DNA from: Frigoriglobus tundricola
GTDB lineage: Bacteria > Planctomycetota > Planctomycetia > Gemmatales > Gemmataceae
Assembly: GCF_013128195.2 (NCBI RefSeq)
Contig: NZ_CP053452.2
Span: forward strand, 2,232,001-2,296,000
Reading direction: 5' to 3'
Length of the DNA stretch: 64,000 nucleotides
Of this stretch, positions 35,165 through 42,326 are shown piece after piece. The notes beneath the pieces are model-generated. The model was not told where the DNA came from, made no database searches, and saw only the letters and a program-made list of their open reading frames with translations. Numbering within the stretch: the first letter of the stretch is position 1; every line of letters begins with the position of its first letter. The position numbers and the translations under genes are program-made.

Positions 35165-36535
35165 ATGCGCTGGTCTATCGTCCGGTTGATCGCCGCGCGC
35201 GAGGTGCGCGACCAGTTGCGGGACCGCCGCACGCTGTTCCTCATCCTCGGCCTGCCGATCCTCATGTACCCGCTGTTCGTCGGGGTCGGCATCCTGTTCG
35301 TCACCGCGCTGAAGGAGAAGAAGCTGGTGGTCGGCGTGGCCGGCGCGGACCGGCTGCCGCAGCCGAAGCCGGACCTCACGCCCACGCCCGGGCTCGGCGG
35401 CGCCGCCGCGCGCGCGCAGCTCATGCGCGTGTACCCGCCGCTGCTCGGCGAGAACGGGCAGTTCGCGCCGCGCTACGCCGCCGACGCCCCGGACGCCGCC
35501 CCGCTCCTCGCCCGGGTGCTCGACACCGCCGAGGAACCGGAACTGCGGGCGCTCCTGGACGCGCGGCAGGTGGACGCCGTCGTGGTGGTGGCCCCGGACG
35601 CGGCGGCGAAACTGGAGCGCGGCGAGCGGCCGGAGGTGCGCGTGCTGGGCCGCGACGGCGAGGAGAACTCGAAGCTCGCCGTGCAGCGCGTCACCGCCGT
35701 GCTGCACCGCTGGGCGGACGACGTGAAGGCCGTGAAGTTCGCGCGCAAGAACCTGCCCCCCGACTTCGACCGGCCCGTCGAGATCCGCGACCCGCAGTCC
35801 GAAAAGACCACCGAGAAGAAGGTCGCGGACGAGCTGCGCGACATGCTGGTGAAGGTGATCCCGTTCCTGCTGGTGATGTGGATGCTCACCGGCTCCATCT
35901 ACCCGGCCATCGACATGACGGCCGGGGAGAAGGAGCGCGGCACGATGGAGACGCTGCTCATCAGCCCGGCCGAGCGGACCGAGATCGTGGCCGGGAAGTT
36001 CTTCGCCACCGCGTTCTTCGGGTTCGGTACGGCCATGTGGAACGTGCTGCTCATGGTGGTCGCGGTGGCGATCGCCCCGCTCCTCGCCCCGACGCTGGGG
36101 TACGGCCTGGTGTCCCTCCCGGGGCTGATCGCGTGCGTGCTGGCGGCGGTGCCGCTGGCGATGCTGTTCGCCGCCACGGCGCTGTCGCTGGGCATCTTCG
36201 CCCGCAGCACCAAGGAGGGGAACTACTACATGGTGCCGCTGTTCTTCGTGGTGCTGCCGCTGTCGTACTGGAGCATGACGCCCGGCATCGAGCTGGACGG
36301 GTTCACGCGCTGGGTGCCGCTGGCGAACGCGCTGCTGTTCCAGCAGCGGCTCATGTCGGTGCGGCAGGACGCGTTCCCGTGGCAGCACGTGCCCGCCGTG
36401 TTCGGCACCCTCGCGCTGTGTGTGACGGTCGCGCTCTGGGCCGCGGTCCAACAGTTCCACCGCGAGAACGTACTGTTCCGCGAGACACAAGGGGCCGGGC
36501 GGAAGTGGTCGCTGTTCGGCAAGAAGTCGTCGTGA
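35165..36535 (+). CDS. ABC-2 type transporter permease
   Basis: 456 residues from ATG 35165. One N-terminal helix (RRTLFLILGLPILMYPLFVG) is followed by a large external domain (residues ~45-230) and then five to six helices (KVIPFLLVMWMLTGSIYPA, FFATAFFGFGTAMWNVLLMV, and others). The signature GEKERGTMETLLISPAERTE is typical of NatB-like ABC-2 permeases. An ATP-binding partner is not adjacent, so it must be encoded elsewhere. The cargo is unknown. Confidence 0.88.
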   Translation: MRWSIVRLIAAREVRDQLRDRRTLFLILGLPILMYPLFVGVGILFVTALKEKKLVVGVAGADRLPQPKPDLTPTPGLGGAAARAQLMRVYPPLLGENGQFAPRYAADAPDAAPLLARVLDTAEEPELRALLDARQVDAVVVVAPDAAAKLERGERPEVRVLGRDGEENSKLAVQRVTAVLHRWADDVKAVKFARKNLPPDFDRPVEIRDPQSEKTTEKKVADELRDMLVKVIPFLLVMWMLTGSIYPAIDMTAGEKERGTMETLLISPAERTEIVAGKFFATAFFGFGTAMWNVLLMVVAVAIAPLLAPTLGYGLVSLPGLIACVLAAVPLAMLFAATALSLGIFARSTKEGNYYMVPLFFVVLPLSYWSMTPGIELDGFTRWVPLANALLFQQRLMSVRQDAFPWQHVPAVFGTLALCVTVALWAAVQQFHRENVLFRETQGAGRKWSLFGKKSS

Positions 36536-36890
36536 CGCCCCACGCGACTGTGCTGAAATGGGCGCGGCCCATCAACAAAGCCGTCTCACGTGGTCGGGTC
36601 GCGATTCGTCAAGCCGACGCCAGGGGCGCAAACCCCTGGTCTGAGGAGGTGGGGAGCCGCTTGAAAACGCGGGTCGATCATTTTTCCCGCAATTACTTCA
36701 CGAGACCGAGCGGTCGTCCGATTCCAACAGGTCAACTCCGGCAGACACCAGCCCCCTGTAATACACACAACTCAAAACCCTTACAGCACAGCCAGAAACC
36801 AGTACTGAAATCGGCGCCCGCGATTGTCCGGCGCGCGGGCGGCGCATATGTCATACTGTGCTACACGCTGTCTCGCGCGGGGCCCGTCCG
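36536..36890 (+). other. 355-base intergenic region with hairpin and regulator promoter
   Basis: No gene is visible. At 36621-36638 caggggcgcaaacccctg forms a 7-base-arm hairpin followed by a sequence (ggtctgaggaggtgggg) that looks like a recurring Gemmata-type intergenic unit. The AT-richer stretch 36840-36865 (gcatatgtcatactgtg) just upstream of the regulator start may contain its promoter. Confidence 0.4.
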
Positions 36891-38045
36891 ATGACCACCA
36901 CAAACGGCTCGCCCAAGTACGTCGATGTGGCCGAAACCTTGGAATTGCAGATCCGCGAAGGGAAATGGGAAGGGGGCAGGATGCCCAGCGTCCGCGGGAT
37001 CGCTGAGCAACACAGCGTCAGCGTCGTCACCGCCTCGCGCGCGATCCAGATCCTGCGGGACAAGGGGCTGATCCAGACCGTCCAGCGGTCCGGGTGCTAC
37101 CGCGTCGCGCCGCCCTCGGCCGACCGCTGGGCACTGGTGCTGCGCATCACCCCGGGCCCGTGGCAGAAGGCCACCCTCGGCATGTCGCGGCTCGGGTTCG
37201 AGTCGCTCGCCCGCCGCGAGCCGATGCACCTGGAGCCGGACGCCGTCCCGCTCGCCCTGGGCATGTCGGAGGCGGACGTGCGCGCGGGCGTTCGGGCGGC
37301 GCGGGCGAACGGCGTCGGCGGCGTGTTCTTCCTGCCGTCGCGGTACAGCGACGAGGAGATGCGGCTGGACGAGCGGTTCCTGGCCGCGTGCCGGGCCGAG
37401 TCGGTCCCGGTGGTCATCATGGAGCGGAACCTGCGCGGGACCAACCGCGACCTGGAGTACGACCTCGTCGCGGGGGACGACCTCGACGGGGCCGCCCGCG
37501 CCACCCGCCACCTGCTCGACCTCGGCCGCAGGCGGGTGGCCGTCGTCGTCGGCTCGCCGACCAGCAGCCACAACGACCGCGTGGCCGGCTACCTGCACGC
37601 CCTGCACACCGCGGCGCAGGACGCGAGCGGCCGGGCGGCCGAACTGAAACCGGTCGTGCTGTACCAGAGCCACGACCTGCCCACCCGCGACTCCTACGTC
37701 CGGCTGGCCGATCAGGTGCGCAAGTTGCGCCTGGACGGCGTCGTGTGCTACCAGGACTACACGGCGATGGGCCTGATCATCGAGCTGCTCGCCCGCGGCA
37801 CGAAGGTGCCCGACGACGTGGCCGTGACCGGGTTCGACGACCTGCCCATCGGCAACCTGTTCACCATCGGCATCACCACGTACACCTACCCGTCCGAAGG
37901 AATGGCCGAACAGGCGGTGCGGCTCATGCGCGAGCGCATGAAGGACCCCGCGCGCCCGCCGCTCAAAGTGGTCGTGCCGGGCCGGCTGATCGTTCGCGAG
38001 AGTTCGGCCGGCGCCGCCGCCCCCCGCACCGCCAACGGAGGCTGA
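36891..38045 (+). CDS. GntR-type regulator with LacI-like sensor domain
   Basis: 384 residues from ATG 36891. Residues ~7-75 are a winged helix of the GntR family: LELQIREGKWEGGRMPSVRG then SVVTASRAIQILRDKGLIQT. The rest is a type 1 periplasmic-binding fold as in LacI/AraR (RHLLDLGRRRVAVVVG, VPDDVAVTGFDDLPIG, EQAVRLM). The combination is typical of sugar or metabolite repressors. It starts the phosphonate operon (5 bases before the FAD gene), so its inducer is plausibly 2-aminoethylphosphonate or a relative. Confidence 0.88.
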   Translation: MTTTNGSPKYVDVAETLELQIREGKWEGGRMPSVRGIAEQHSVSVVTASRAIQILRDKGLIQTVQRSGCYRVAPPSADRWALVLRITPGPWQKATLGMSRLGFESLARREPMHLEPDAVPLALGMSEADVRAGVRAARANGVGGVFFLPSRYSDEEMRLDERFLAACRAESVPVVIMERNLRGTNRDLEYDLVAGDDLDGAARATRHLLDLGRRRVAVVVGSPTSSHNDRVAGYLHALHTAAQDASGRAAELKPVVLYQSHDLPTRDSYVRLADQVRKLRLDGVVCYQDYTAMGLIIELLARGTKVPDDVAVTGFDDLPIGNLFTIGITTYTYPSEGMAEQAVRLMRERMKDPARPPLKVVVPGRLIVRESSAGAAAPRTANGG

Positions 38046-38049
38046 CCGA

Positions 38050-39192
38050 GTGACGACCGAAGCGCAGCGTGTGGACGTGGCGGTGGTCGGTGCCGGCATC
38101 GTCGGCCTGGCGTTCGCGTGGGAGGCGGCCCGCCGCGGGCGCTCCGTCGTTCTCTTCGACCGGACCGCCAAGCCGCAGGGCGCGTCGGTCCGCAACTTCG
38201 GCATGATCTGGCCCATCGGCCAGCCGCCGGGGGCGGACTACCGCCGCGCGATCAAGAGCCGGGCGCGCTGGCTGGAACTCGGGGCCGAGGCCGGCGTGTG
38301 GGCCGCGGAGTGCGGGTCGCTCCACGCCGCCTACCGGGCCGACGAGGACGCGGTCCTCCGCGAGTTCGCCGCCGCCGCCCCGGCCCTCGGCGTCGCGTGC
38401 GAGTACCTGCCCGCGGCGGACGCGGCCCGGCGGTTCCCCGCCGTCCGGCCCGACGGCCTCCTGGGCGCGCTGTACAGCCCGACCGAACTCGCCGTGAACC
38501 CGCCCGCCGCCGTCGCGCGGCTCCCGCACTTCCTCGCCGAATCGCTCGGGGTGCGGCTGCGGCTCGGGGTCACGGTCGCCGGTATCGAGATGCCGCGGGT
38601 GCGCACGGCCGGCGGCGAAACGTGGCACGCCGACCGCGTGTTCGTCTGCTCCGGCACCGAATTCGAGACGCTGTTCCCCGACGCGTTCGCGGCCAGCGGC
38701 ATCCGGCGGTGCAAGCTCCAGATGATGCGGACCGGCCCGCAGCCGGGCGGCTGGCGGCTCGGCCCGCACCTCGCCGGCGGCCTGACGCTGTGCCACTACA
38801 AATCGTTCGAGGTGTGCGACACACTCCCCGCGGTCAAAGCCCGCGTGGCGGCCGAAATGGCGGATTACGTCAAGTACGGCATCCACGTCATGGCGTCCCA
38901 GACCGACCGCGGCGAGGTGATCATCGGCGACTCGCACGAGTACGACGGGGACATCGAGCTGTTCGACAAGCCGGAGATCGACGCCCTCGTCCTGAGTTAC
39001 CTGCGGACCATGCTGCGCCTGCCGGACTGGCAGATCGCGGCCCGCTGGCACGGGGTGTACGCGAAGCACCCGACGAAGGGGTTCGTGACGACCGAGCCGC
39101 AGCCGGGGTGCGTGATCGCCGTGGCGCCCGGCGGCGCCGGGATGACGCTGTCCTTCGGCATCGCGGAAGAGTGGTGGGGGGCGAACGAATGA
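38050..39192 (+). CDS. FAD-dependent oxidoreductase of phosphonate operons (TIGR03364-like)
   Basis: 380 residues, GTG start. The Rossmann motif VAVVGAGIVGLAFAWEAARRG and DRTAKPQGASVRNFGMIWP mark a DAO-fold oxidase (glycine oxidase/sarcosine oxidase type). The RNFGMIWPIGQPPG segment and the C-terminal GGAGMTLSFGIAEEWW are as I recall for the clade that co-occurs with phosphonatase genes. It may oxidise an aminoalkylphosphonate to phosphonoacetaldehyde, the substrate of the last gene of the operon. ATGA overlap with the HD gene shows tight coupling. Confidence 0.85.
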   Translation: MTTEAQRVDVAVVGAGIVGLAFAWEAARRGRSVVLFDRTAKPQGASVRNFGMIWPIGQPPGADYRRAIKSRARWLELGAEAGVWAAECGSLHAAYRADEDAVLREFAAAAPALGVACEYLPAADAARRFPAVRPDGLLGALYSPTELAVNPPAAVARLPHFLAESLGVRLRLGVTVAGIEMPRVRTAGGETWHADRVFVCSGTEFETLFPDAFAASGIRRCKLQMMRTGPQPGGWRLGPHLAGGLTLCHYKSFEVCDTLPAVKARVAAEMADYVKYGIHVMASQTDRGEVIIGDSHEYDGDIELFDKPEIDALVLSYLRTMLRLPDWQIAARWHGVYAKHPTKGFVTTEPQPGCVIAVAPGGAGMTLSFGIAEEWWGANE

Positions 39193-39755
39193 CGCCGGGT
39201 GACGTACTGGCCCGCGCCGGCCGCCTGTTCGCCGAGCGCGGCGGCGCCGAGTACCACGGCGAGGCCGTGACTCAGCTCGAACACGCGCTCCAGTGCGCCG
39301 CCCTGGCCGAACGGGACGGGCGCCCGGCCGCGTGGGTCGTGGCGGCGCTGCTGCACGACGTCGGGCACCTGCTGCACGGCCACGGTGAGGCGCACCTCGC
39401 CGACGGCATCGACGACGACCACGAAGAACTCGGCGCCCGGTTCCTGGCGCGGGCGTTCGGGCCGGCGGTGACCGAGCCCATCCGGATGCACGTGCCCGCG
39501 AAGCGGTACCTGTGCGCCGCGCGGGCCGGGTACCGGGAGGGGCTGTCGCCGGCGTCGGTGCGCAGCCTCGAACTCCAGGGCGGCCCGATGACCGCCGCCG
39601 AGGCCGCCGCGTTCGAGGCGCACCCGCACTTCGCCGCGGCCGTGCAGCTCCGCGAGTACGACGACCGCGCGAAGGTGGTCGGCCTCGCCACCCCGCCGTT
39701 CGACCACTTCCTCACTTATTTGGAGCGGTGCCTCCGTGCCGACCGATCCGCTTGA
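39189..39755 (+). CDS. PhnZ-like HD-domain oxygenase of phosphonate operons
   Basis: 188 residues. The pattern AEYHGEAVTQLEHALQCA and the metal-binding ALLHDVGHLLHG (HD), HEELGARFL, MHVPAKRYLC match the HD-fold di-iron family to which PhnZ belongs (phosphonate-operon HDIG proteins). PhnZ cleaves the C-P bond of (R)-2-amino-1-hydroxyethylphosphonate with oxygen. Here it may do this or act as an accessory. Its start overlaps the FAD gene by 4 bases and its end overlaps phnX by 20. Confidence 0.85.
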   Translation: MTPGDVLARAGRLFAERGGAEYHGEAVTQLEHALQCAALAERDGRPAAWVVAALLHDVGHLLHGHGEAHLADGIDDDHEELGARFLARAFGPAVTEPIRMHVPAKRYLCAARAGYREGLSPASVRSLELQGGPMTAAEAAAFEAHPHFAAAVQLREYDDRAKVVGLATPPFDHFLTYLERCLRADRSA

Positions 39756-40554
39756 GATCCGGCTCGCCGTCCTCGACTGGGCCGGCACCGTCATCGACTT
39801 CGGGTGCGTGGCGCCGGCCGGGGCGTTCGTCGCCACGTTCGCCGCGCGCGGGGTGGCGGTGACGCTCCCCGAGGCCCGCGGGCCGATGGGGCTCCACAAG
39901 AAGGACCACCTCCGCGCGATGCTGCGGACCGAGAGCGTGGGCGCGAAGTGGCGGGCCGCGACCGGGCGCGAGTGGGCCGAAGCGGACGTGGTCGAGCTCT
40001 ACCGGGACGTCACCCCGCGGCAGGTCGGGGCGGCGCAGACGTACAGCGCGCTCGTCCCCGGCGCGACCGAGGTGGTGGCGGCGTTGCGCCGAGCGGGAGT
40101 GAAGATCGCCGGGACGACGGGTTACTTCCACGAGGCCGCCGCTGTGGTCGCCGCCGCCGCGAAGAGCCAGGGCTACGCACCCGACTTCAACATCTGCGCC
40201 GACGACGTGCCCGCCGGGCGCCCGGCCCCGTGGATGGTCTTCCGGTGCATGGAGGCGCTGGGCGTGTACCCGCCGGCCGCGGTGCTGAAGGTGGGCGACA
40301 CCGTGATCGACATCGAGGACGGCCGCAACGCGGGCTGCTGGAGCGTCGGCGTGGTCGATACGAGCAACGAAATGGGCCTGACCGAAGCCGAGTTCGCCGC
40401 GCTGCCGGACCCGGAAAAGGCCGTCCGGCGCCGGCTCATTACCGACCGGTATCTGGCGGCCGGCGCACACGGCGTCATCGGCACGTTGACCGAACTGCCC
40501 GGACTCGTGCGCTCGCTCAACGCCCGCCTGGCCAGCGGCGCGCGCCCCGGGTGA
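39736..40554 (+). CDS. phnX: Phosphonoacetaldehyde hydrolase
   Basis: 272 residues, GTG start. The HAD nucleophile is Asp in LAVLDWAGTVIDFG, the Schiff-base lysine region is MGLHKKDHLRAML, and TTGYFHEAAAVV, VFRCMEALGVYPP, KVGDTVIDIEDGRNAGCW complete the family. It hydrolyses phosphonoacetaldehyde to acetaldehyde and phosphate. The third structural gene of the operon, so the cell can use 2-aminoethylphosphonate-type compounds as phosphorus source. A separate transaminase (phnW) is not nearby, which makes the FAD enzyme the candidate donor. Confidence 0.93.
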   Translation: MPTDPLEIRLAVLDWAGTVIDFGCVAPAGAFVATFAARGVAVTLPEARGPMGLHKKDHLRAMLRTESVGAKWRAATGREWAEADVVELYRDVTPRQVGAAQTYSALVPGATEVVAALRRAGVKIAGTTGYFHEAAAVVAAAAKSQGYAPDFNICADDVPAGRPAPWMVFRCMEALGVYPPAAVLKVGDTVIDIEDGRNAGCWSVGVVDTSNEMGLTEAEFAALPDPEKAVRRRLITDRYLAAGAHGVIGTLTELPGLVRSLNARLASGARPG

Positions 40555-40560
40555 GTGCGG

Positions 40561-40650
40561 TTGTTCGTGGCACGGGCCGGAAGGTCTGGGCCTCATCGTT
40601 TCAACAGCGCGCTCTCAAGACACCGGCTGGAAGGCCCGTGCCACAAACAA
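40561..40650. repeat. Inverted repeat after the phosphonate operon
   Basis: ttgttcgtggcacgggcc (40561-40578) is complementary to 40633-40650 with one mismatch, around a 54-base centre. It may serve as the operon terminator, or be a mobile palindromic repeat. Confidence 0.8.
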
Positions 40651-40710
40651 AGAATACGGGCCGTCTCAACCAGAACGCCCCCGACGCCAGCTCGTCCCTA
40701 TCATCTCTGG

Positions 40711-41508
40711 ATGCCAACCGAATTCTGGACCTATGCGTTTCTCTGTGGCTCCGCGTTCCTCGCCGGGGCGATGAACTCCGTGGCGGGCGGCGGCACGCTC
40801 CTCACGTTCCCGGCGCTCACGGCGCTCGTCTCCCCGGCGGTGGCGAACGGCACCAGCACCTTCGCACTGTTGCCGGGATCGGTCGCGGGCGCGCTGGGGT
40901 ACCGGAAGGAACTGCACGAGAGCCGGCGGTTCGTTCTGCGCATGCTGGCGCCGAGTATCGCGGGCGGGTTCCTCGGCGCCTGGCTCGTCGGCAAGAACCA
41001 GGACGCGTTCGCGCGGCTCGTGCCGTGGCTCATCCTCCTGGCCGCGGCGCTGTTCGTGGTCCAGGCGCCGCTCTCGAGGTGGGTGAAGCGGCGCGCGGCG
41101 GTTGAGGGGGTGCAACCGGAGCATCACGAGCCGAACTGGCAGACGCAGGCGCTGGTGATCGGCTTTCAGTTTCTTGTGGCGGTGTACGGCGGGTACTTCG
41201 GCGCGGGCATCGGGATCCTGATGCTCAGCGCGCTCGGCTTCATGGGCGTGGGCGACATCCACCGCATGAACGCGGTGAAGACGTGCCTGGCGGCGGCGAT
41301 CAACGCCGCGAGCGTGGTCGTGTTCGTGCGCGACGAGCTGGTGCACTGGGGCTACGTGCTGCCGATGCTCGGGGCCGCGGTCCTCGGCGGCTACGCCGGG
41401 GCGCGGGTCGCGCGCCGGCTGCCCGCGAGCTACGTGCGCTACGCCGTGATCGCGATCGGCTTCGGCCTGGCCGCGTTCTACTTCCTCAAGACGTACGCAC
41501 AGGCGTGA
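40711..41508 (+). CDS. TauE/SafE family sulfite/organic anion exporter
   Basis: 265 residues from ATG 40711, about eight membrane helices. Repeated motifs FLAGAMNSVAGGGTLLTFPAL and VAVYGGYFGAGIGILMLSAL, the family hallmarks, are both present. Members export sulfite, sulfoacetate or related anions across the inner membrane. Coming right after phosphonate genes it might export an organic anion, but that is guesswork. Its end overlaps the end of the convergent membrane gene by 23 bases. Confidence 0.88.
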   Translation: MPTEFWTYAFLCGSAFLAGAMNSVAGGGTLLTFPALTALVSPAVANGTSTFALLPGSVAGALGYRKELHESRRFVLRMLAPSIAGGFLGAWLVGKNQDAFARLVPWLILLAAALFVVQAPLSRWVKRRAAVEGVQPEHHEPNWQTQALVIGFQFLVAVYGGYFGAGIGILMLSALGFMGVGDIHRMNAVKTCLAAAINAASVVVFVRDELVHWGYVLPMLGAAVLGGYAGARVARRLPASYVRYAVIAIGFGLAAFYFLKTYAQA

Positions 41509-42118
41509 CCGCCCGGACCGCGATTCGGGCCGCGCGTAGCGCGCGCAACACCCGCTCGGTGCCCCCGGTGCCGGCCAGCATCCCCGCGAGCATCCCGACC
41601 GTCATTCCCGCGAAGCTGGCCGCGACCGCGGCCGTCACGCTCGCGGTCGGAACCTGGGCGGCGCACCACCCGCCCGCGACCATACCGATCACCATGCCGA
41701 CGTTTCCGCCGGTGTACATCGCGATCGTGTGATACCGGTTGGGCGCCGGGCACCGACCGAGCCACCGCATCGCGACGTTCGCGGCCGCCAGCATCCCGAT
41801 CCACATCCACGGCTTCAGCGCGCCGTCGCGCACCGCATCGACGCAGTGGCAGCAACCGGCGTCGTGGAGCGGGGCGCAGCCGTTGTCGGCCCACCAGCCG
41901 AGTACCATGCCGAGGTTGCCGAGCGTGACCATGCCGACGCACATGTCCAGCCAGTGCGGGACCGCGACGCGGCGCCACAGGACCGCCCCGATCACGCCCG
42001 TGAGGACGAAGCCGCTCAGGACGAGCGCCGCGAGGGCGGGTTCACGAAGGGTCGCGAGCAGGAGCAGGAAGCCGGCGCCCTGAAGCGAGAGCGCGAGCCC
42101 GTGAACGATCGCTCGCCA
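41486..42118 (-). CDS. Multi-pass membrane protein, Gly/Met/Cys/His-rich, start uncertain
   Basis: The frame encodes six or so helices (LALSLQGAGFLLLLATL, ALAALVLSGFVLTGVIGAVLW, LDMCVGMVTLGNLGMVLGWW, a Cys/His cluster DAGCCHCVDAVRDG, MWIGMLAAANVAM, TGGNVGMVIGMVAGGW, GMTVGMLAGMLAGTGG). The Met-rich helices and Cys-His cluster suggest metal or heme handling next to the oxidase genes, but no family is certain. The nearest ATG (42119, after GAAGG) is out of frame by one, so either a start error or a sequencing error is present. The frame continues upstream through the MITE into the P-type ATPase. Confidence 0.6.
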   Translation of the reverse strand, partial: WRAIVHGLALSLQGAGFLLLLATLREPALAALVLSGFVLTGVIGAVLWRRVAVPHWLDMCVGMVTLGNLGMVLGWWADNGCAPLHDAGCCHCVDAVRDGALKPWMWIGMLAAANVAMRWLGRCPAPNRYHTIAMYTGGNVGMVIGMVAGGWCAAQVPTASVTAAVAASFAGMTVGMLAGMLAGTGGTERVLRALRAARIAVRAVTPVRTS

Positions 42119-42147
42119 TGAGAGACCTTCGCGGCGAGGACGATCCG

Positions 42148-42326
42148 CCCGGCGAGCGGGGGGCGTAAGCCCCCCGAGTAAACGAAGAGCTAAATGAATA
42201 TCTAAAAAACCAACTAAGCGACCAGCCGAGCGAATCGGACGCCCGAGCGCGTGCGGTTGCACCCGGCTCGGGTTCTCATCGGAGGTGTGCGGTTTCTCGG
42301 GGGGCTTACGCCCCCCGCTCGCCGGG
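42148..42326. mobile_element. 179-base MITE-like element with 31-base perfect terminal repeats
   Basis: cccggcgagcggggggcgtaagccccccgag (42148-42178) is exactly complementary to 42296-42326. Each end is itself a near-palindrome (gggggg c-gtaa-g cccccc). The 117-base centre contains a short AT-rich tract. It lies between the P-type ATPase and the next membrane gene and leaves the frame open throughout. Copies of the end alone occur at 42921-42938 and 28414-28439. No transposase. Confidence 0.85.

Noticed and set aside
39189..39755. HD protein as a nucleotide phosphohydrolase
   Set aside because: The operon context and the GEAVTQLEHALQCA pattern point to PhnZ-type oxygenase instead.
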